Shown piece by piece: positions 60,381 to 64,000 of a stretch of 64,000 nt of DNA. Each line of letters starts with the position of its first letter. The stretch's first letter is position 1. The position numbers were made by a program, and so were the translations under genes. The stretch comes from Mucilaginibacter ginsenosidivorax. GTDB taxonomy: Bacteria; Bacteroidota; Bacteroidia; Sphingobacteriales; Sphingobacteriaceae. The stretch is taken from assembly GCF_007971525.1 (NCBI RefSeq), contig NZ_CP042437.1:5828001-5892000 (forward strand), read 5' to 3'. The notes beneath the pieces were generated by a model, which was not told the DNA's origin, ran no database searches, and was given only the letters and a program-made list of their open reading frames with translations.

Positions 60381-61196
60381 ATGAAACATATTTTTGTTGT
60401 CGATGATACGGGTTCGCCAGGTAACGCTAGTGAATCATTCACCTTAAAAAGTGATCGGAAAACTTATGTTGCAGTTTTGATAGCCGCAGATATTAGAGAG
60501 GAATTATTGGAAGGCATCTGAGAATTGCTGTATAAATACGGAAGAGGTGGTCGGCCTTTACCGGAATTTCATTTTACCGACCTCATCAATCGGCGTAAGG
60601 ATTATCGGGGTTTGGATACTGAAACAGTGAAAAATATTTTTAAAGATTTTACGGCTTTGATAAATAGGTATAACCTGCCTTACTTTATCCAAACGATGAC
60701 GCCACGGACCATGGATGAAAACGGATTGCGCGACCCGAAAAACCGCGGCTTAGATGAGTTGGCGCTGGAATTTATATTTATGCGGATCAAAATATTTGCT
60801 GAAGAATACAATCTTCGGAATATGTTTGAGATTTTTATTGACGAAGGTCTAAGGAAAAGCGGGCACTTCATCGTTATTGACCGTCTGAGTGAATTGATGA
60901 ATCAGAATATCGCTACATTCAAAACTTCTCATGAGTTTTTATTAATCCAAGTAGCTGATTTTTTTGCTTTTGTATTGAACCGGAATCAACTCATCGCGAT
61001 CAAAGAACAGAGAACGGAATTTGATGTGGAAATAATGGGAATGGTTAATTCAATCTTTCGGGGTAATCTGGGTTCAGGAAGCGTGGACGTACTGATGGGG
61101 GAAGATTTTACAAAAGCCGATTATGATGATTATCAAATTCAAAAACGCAAGGAAACGGGCATTTATCCGTTTTGGAAAAAAATAAACAAAGCCTGA
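60381..61196 (+). pseudogene. DUF3800 protein gene with one in-frame TGA
   Basis: From ATG 60381 the frame gives MKHIFVVDDTGSPGNASESF... then ...REELLEGI, a TGA at 60519-60521, and continues in the same frame with ELLYKYGRGGRPLPEFHFTDLINRRKDY to a normal stop at 61196 (271 codons in all). VDDxGxPG and EFHFTDL are the usual DUF3800 landmarks, and the C-terminal part has FEIFIDEGLRKSGHF and LIQVADFFAFVLNR. The frame is otherwise intact, so the stop is recent (an Arg CGA to TGA change would do). DUF3800 proteins may be RNase H-like nucleases of defence loci. Confidence 0.75.
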
Positions 61197-61431
61197 GATT
61201 TTTCTCAATGGAATAATCCTGCGGCGATTATAGATTTGATTAACTCTATCTTTATGTCTAATAAATTATTATTTAAATGTACGGACCTAAACACTCCGAT
61301 AGATACTGACAGATACTGCAGCTGGTGATCGCTTTGAATATTGTTTTTCTATATGTAGGATCTTTGCCGACTATGCCTATATGTAGCTATTTCGCGTAGG
61401 ATGATCAAATAACAAATATCTTCAGGTAAGA

Positions 61432-61890
61432 TCAACATGAAAATTCATCCTTGATCCGCTGATGTATCTCCAGTAGTTGCAACCGTTCTTCAATAGACTT
61501 TGAGTCGGGATGCATATAATTAATGTAAATAATATAAAAGGCAAATACACCTGAAAGTGGCGTAATGACATATATAGGCAACTTAAGAAATGCAAAATTC
61601 GATATTATAAGATCCTTAAACAACACAACCAAGCAAACAAGGATTAACAGGATAATCCCTTTTATTATTTTATCGTTTGATCTTGTCTTTTTGCTCTGCA
61701 CGATAATATTCGACAGCAGCAGTCTGAATTTATCCAGTTCATTTTTTTGGGGATGACAGATTATGAGTCCGCTATCATCGAGATAATCAATTAACAAAAG
61801 ATCACATATATCAGATTTGAGTTGAAGAGAAAATCGCCTATTCCTTGCATCATAGGTGACTTCGGGCAACGTAGATAAGTTAGCGTCCAT
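61432..61890 (-). CDS. Small hypothetical membrane protein
   Basis: A 152-residue protein with a soluble N-terminal part (YDARNRRFSLQLKSDICDLLLIDYLDD) and two adjacent membrane helices (IIKGIILLILVCLVVLF and LPIYVITPLSGVFAFYIIYINY). A short helical tail follows (SIEERLQLLEIHQRIKDEF). No family is recognised. The gene lies alone between the DUF3800 remnant and the second tRNA-like segment. Confidence 0.5.
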   Translation of the reverse strand: MDANLSTLPEVTYDARNRRFSLQLKSDICDLLLIDYLDDSGLIICHPQKNELDKFRLLLSNIIVQSKKTRSNDKIIKGIILLILVCLVVLFKDLIISNFAFLKLPIYVITPLSGVFAFYIIYINYMHPDSKSIEERLQLLEIHQRIKDEFSC

Positions 61891-61929
61891 AATGCAAATT
61901 TGTAGATTTATTCATTATAAAATTGCCGT

Positions 61930-62235
61930 ATGGTGAGTAAAATTTATTTCAAGCATGTTCCGGATCAACCTTATCATCCTCCCTGCCCGGGTGCGTGTTA
62001 TAATGCAGGAATTATGCATCCGTTTATCAAGTTAAACCCTGTCACCCCCCGGGCGATAAAATCTCGCTTTGATGGATTGCTTAATAGGCCTGGATTAGCT
62101 CCAAAAAGCGCCTATGATCCCACTGCGCCATTTTATTTAAACGCAACGAAAACTGTTGAATTGACCGAGATGGAATTTGCAAAAAGTTTTGCGATATACT
62201 CAGACCAAGATGGGGCATTTTACGACAGGCAGTAA
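61930..62235 (+). CDS. Doubtful small ORF
   Basis: A 101-codon frame with many prolines and an unusual composition (YFKHVPDQPYHPPCPGACYNAG). No domain, signal or clear ribosome binding site supports it. It could be a fragment of a decayed gene or a chance frame in this AT-rich junction zone. Confidence 0.25.
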   Translation: MVSKIYFKHVPDQPYHPPCPGACYNAGIMHPFIKLNPVTPRAIKSRFDGLLNRPGLAPKSAYDPTAPFYLNATKTVELTEMEFAKSFAIYSDQDGAFYDRQ

Positions 62236-62630
62236 AATGATCTCGTTTGAACGGAAAGAAAGAAAAATTACTTATCCGGCCATTTTGGCGACAGAGAAAG
62301 TTTACAGGGGCCTTCTATTAGAAAATTCTGGGGCCGACATTACAAAAAGCCACTTCTGGACAGAACAAAAACAAAAGATCAGAAATATAGATAGTAAAGT
62401 ATTTGGTTCAAACATGCTTTGGAACTTTCCATAAGTGGGTAAAAAACTCGTGTGGTTTTCGTGTATATACAAACTACCCAGAATTACAATAGCTTTTTCC
62501 TGCCTGGAAAAAAACGCCATCCCTATGTAGAATAGGAAATAAAATTAATTCGTTAAAAGCGAAAATTAATAAACAGCTATATTGTATCAGGGTTTTTTAA
62601 ACTTGCAATTGTCCTCAGAATATCGAAAAA

Positions 62631-62659
62631 CTGGTTCGAACAAAATCCAGCCGGGTTCA
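62631..62659 (+). other. tRNA 3'-end-like segment (possible attachment site, right edge)
   Basis: CTGGTTCGAA followed by AAATCCAGCCGGGTTCA looks like a T-arm and acceptor 3' strand with four extra bases in the loop. No 5' tRNA half is present upstream. A terminator follows within five bases. This is the pattern left by elements that integrate into tRNA genes. Confidence 0.35.
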
Positions 62660-62662
62660 CTG

Positions 62663-62691
62663 AAAAGCCTTCGAAAGAAGGCTTTTCTTAT
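62663..62691 (+). terminator. Intrinsic terminator after the second tRNA-like segment
   Basis: AAAAGCCTT and AAGGCTTTT form a perfect 9-bp stem with a 6-base loop, ending in a T-rich tract. It would end a tRNA transcript entering from the left. Confidence 0.7.
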
Positions 62692-62827
62692 TTAATGCCT
62701 TTTTACCCGCCATTTGCACAGTGGGCTTGGGGATAAAAGGTAAAGTTTCGATAAACTTTTATACTATATTTGAACATCGAAAAGGCTGCCATAAACCTTA
62801 AACGATAAGCTGAAAGTAAACCTACAC

Positions 62828-63385
62828 ATGATGCAACTCCGTGTTTTGACAAGTGATGTTTTCATAATTGAAGATTTTTGGACGCCGGAAGCGTGTGACG
62901 ACTTTATTTTTAAAACTGAGGCGATAGGTTACGAGCCTGCAACCATTGAAACGGGGAGCGGACAAAAAGTTGTTACAGCGGTTCGTAATAACAATAGGGT
63001 TATTTATAAAGACGATGAGCTTGCCGGCATACTTTGGCAACAACTAAAGCCATTTGCACCTAACCAAATTGGGTATAGTAAAGCTGTTGGCTTAAATGAA
63101 CTTTTTAGATTTTATAAGTATCAGCCCGGTCAGGAATTTAAGCGCCACAGAGATCAAAGTTATATCAGAAATAATGGCGAAGCAAGCTACTATACCTTTA
63201 TGATTTATTTAAATGAAAATTATGAAGGAGGTGAGACGAATTTTGGTGATATAACTATTCAACCCAAAAAGGGATTGGCTCTCGTTTTCTTACACAATTT
63301 AGAACACGAAGGCAGGCCGGTAACAGAAGGTACAAAATACGTTTTGCGTACCGACATCATGTATCGCCTGGAGAATAAAGCTTGA
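62828..63385 (+). CDS. 2OG-Fe(II) oxygenase (prolyl 4-hydroxylase-type)
   Basis: A 185-residue enzyme with the double-stranded beta-helix motifs of the P4H-alpha family: FYKYQPGQEFKRHRDQSYIR (HxD near 114-116), YTFMIYLNENYEGGETNF, then ALVFLHNLEHEG with the distal His and KYVLRTDIMYR with the 2-oxoglutarate-binding Arg. The family hydroxylates proline or other targets with Fe(II) and 2-oxoglutarate. An ATG one codon later is an alternative start. It is the first gene after the second tRNA-like segment and probably belongs to the host chromosome. Confidence 0.88.
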   Translation: MMQLRVLTSDVFIIEDFWTPEACDDFIFKTEAIGYEPATIETGSGQKVVTAVRNNNRVIYKDDELAGILWQQLKPFAPNQIGYSKAVGLNELFRFYKYQPGQEFKRHRDQSYIRNNGEASYYTFMIYLNENYEGGETNFGDITIQPKKGLALVFLHNLEHEGRPVTEGTKYVLRTDIMYRLENKA

Positions 63386-63623
63386 CCGTTAAGTCAGCAA
63401 AGCAGGCCACAAAGGCAATTAATCTATATCACAAATTCTTTAGAAATTGAAGGCGCACGATATGTTGGAATGCTTTTCTAAAGTTTATTATATTAATAAA
63501 TTGTTAATAAATAAATAAAATTGTTATGTTATTTTTAATAAAATAATCACATTGTTATTAATATCGTATATTTGAATATATGGAAGCCAGTCTTCTTACT
63601 ACTTATAATTAAAAAAATATAAT

Positions 63624-64000
63624 ATGAAACAAGGACTTTTAATCGATATGGATGGTGTTATCTATAGCGGTGAGGAACTGATATACGGTGCGGATAAATT
63701 TATCAAATATTTAATTGATAGTGATATCCCTTTTGCTTTTATGACCAACAATAGCCAGCGGACAAGCCTGGAAGTTGTACGTAAATTAAAGGGTTTGGGA
63801 ATTGAGGTGGAAGATAGGCATGTTTATACCAGTGCTATGGCTACCGGCAAGTTTTTGGGTGATCAAAGCCCTAACAGCACGGCCTATGTTTTAGGCGAAG
63901 GTGGTTTATTAAGCAGTTTGCATGAAAATGGCATTACGCTGGTAAATACCGATCCGGAGTTTGTTGTTTTGGGCGAAGGCCGCAATTTTACATTAGAAAT
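63624..64000 (+). CDS. NagD-type HAD phosphatase (3' end outside window)
   Basis: The first 125 codons of a HAD-IIA phosphatase. QGLLIDMDGVIYSGEEL carries the DxDG nucleophile motif, FAFMTNNSQRTSLEVVRKLKGLGIEV the TNN motif II, and GLLSSLHENGITLV the start of the cap domain. NagD-like enzymes hydrolyse small phosphorylated metabolites. The frame is open at the window end. A TATATTTG -7 box lies at 63567-63574. It is separated from the oxygenase by 240 AT-rich bases. Confidence 0.9.
   Translation, partial: MKQGLLIDMDGVIYSGEELIYGADKFIKYLIDSDIPFAFMTNNSQRTSLEVVRKLKGLGIEVEDRHVYTSAMATGKFLGDQSPNSTAYVLGEGGLLSSLHENGITLVNTDPEFVVLGEGRNFTLE

Larger units (their letters stand above)
62236..62827. other. 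Junction zone without a convincing gene
   Basis: An 85-codon plus-strand frame (62177-62434) has no recognisable feature. The zone holds the second tRNA-3'-end-like segment and a strong terminator and probably marks the edge of the mobile region. Confidence 0.45.

Noticed and set aside
60519..60521. TGA as a selenocysteine codon in the DUF3800 gene
   Set aside because: No stable SECIS-like hairpin is seen after the codon and the family has no selenoproteins known to me. A nonsense mutation is simpler.
62177..62434. 85-codon plus-strand frame
   Set aside because: No motif, overlaps another doubtful frame, and lies in a junction zone with AT-rich sequence.
1..64000. CRISPR arrays, rRNA genes, complete tRNA genes, IS elements with DDE transposases
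   Set aside because: None could be recognised. The tRNA-like segments lack 5' halves and the only transposition genes are tyrosine recombinases.

Overview
The window looks like a Bacteroidota chromosome segment, most likely Sphingobacteriaceae (Pedobacter or Mucilaginibacter type). This rests on the Bacteroidetes-specific tra gene set (DUF3408, DUF4134/TraE, DUF4133/TraF, TraG-J-K-M-N), promoter-like elements of the form TTG-N18/19-TAnnTTTG, and cargo families typical of that phylum. Most of it is one integrative and conjugative element (ICE) with a composite cargo island. The last ~1.5 kb looks chromosomal. Genus and family names are judgements made by eye; no search was run.

Layout. 1-25.3 kb is the conjugation backbone: the C-terminal end of a probable relaxase, a ParA ATPase, two DUF3408 proteins, TraE/TraF, the VirB4-like TraG ATPase, a family of secreted proteins sharing an NAKYLKQ-type tail, TraJ/K/L-like/M/N, a giant methylase-helicase, a small DNA methylase and the coupling ATPase. 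A 967-residue toxin-like gene lies in reverse orientation inside the tra operon (7.9-10.8 kb). A promoter-like signal and a hairpin follow it, where tra transcription would have to restart.

25.66-31.68 kb is a ~6.0 kb insertion. Three overlapping tyrosine recombinase genes (recombinase-in-trio/Tn554-like) and a cargo of ArsR, MerTP, GDCCVxC, VOC and ankyrin proteins split an M23 peptidase gene of the ICE. Both halves of the peptidase are readable on either side, and the element ends carry repeated TTTACATAA arms. The ICE backbone resumes at 31.8-35.3 kb (ArdC-like antirestriction protein, DUF3945/4099-like protein, toprim-like protein, bacterial PH-domain protein).

35.4-61.2 kb is an accessory and probable defence island. 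The most unusual part is a compact five-gene operon at 36.5-40.9 kb: two divergent DUF218/YdcF-like proteins, a small protein with the WHxHILDTRRY signature of glycine-rich-domain (DUF1399-like) proteins, a signal-less AmpD-like amidase and a signal-less SH3-NlpC/P60 peptidase. I know of no described system with this make-up. Further genes are an HNH-like protein, decayed dnaE and phnA remnants, a divergent KAP-NTPase/DUF4238 pair, a GC-rich non-coding block with a minus-strand promoter, an AbiE toxin-antitoxin pair with an inverted-repeat operator over its promoter, and a three-gene operon of a zinc-hook AAA ATPase with sbcD and sbcC. It ends with an FRG-domain gene flanked by direct repeats and a DUF3800 gene broken by one in-frame TGA.

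Two short segments resembling tRNA 3' ends, each followed by a terminator (58.67 and 62.63 kb), may be attachment-site scars. Beyond the second are a 2OG-Fe(II) oxygenase and the start of a NagD-type HAD phosphatase, probably host chromosome.
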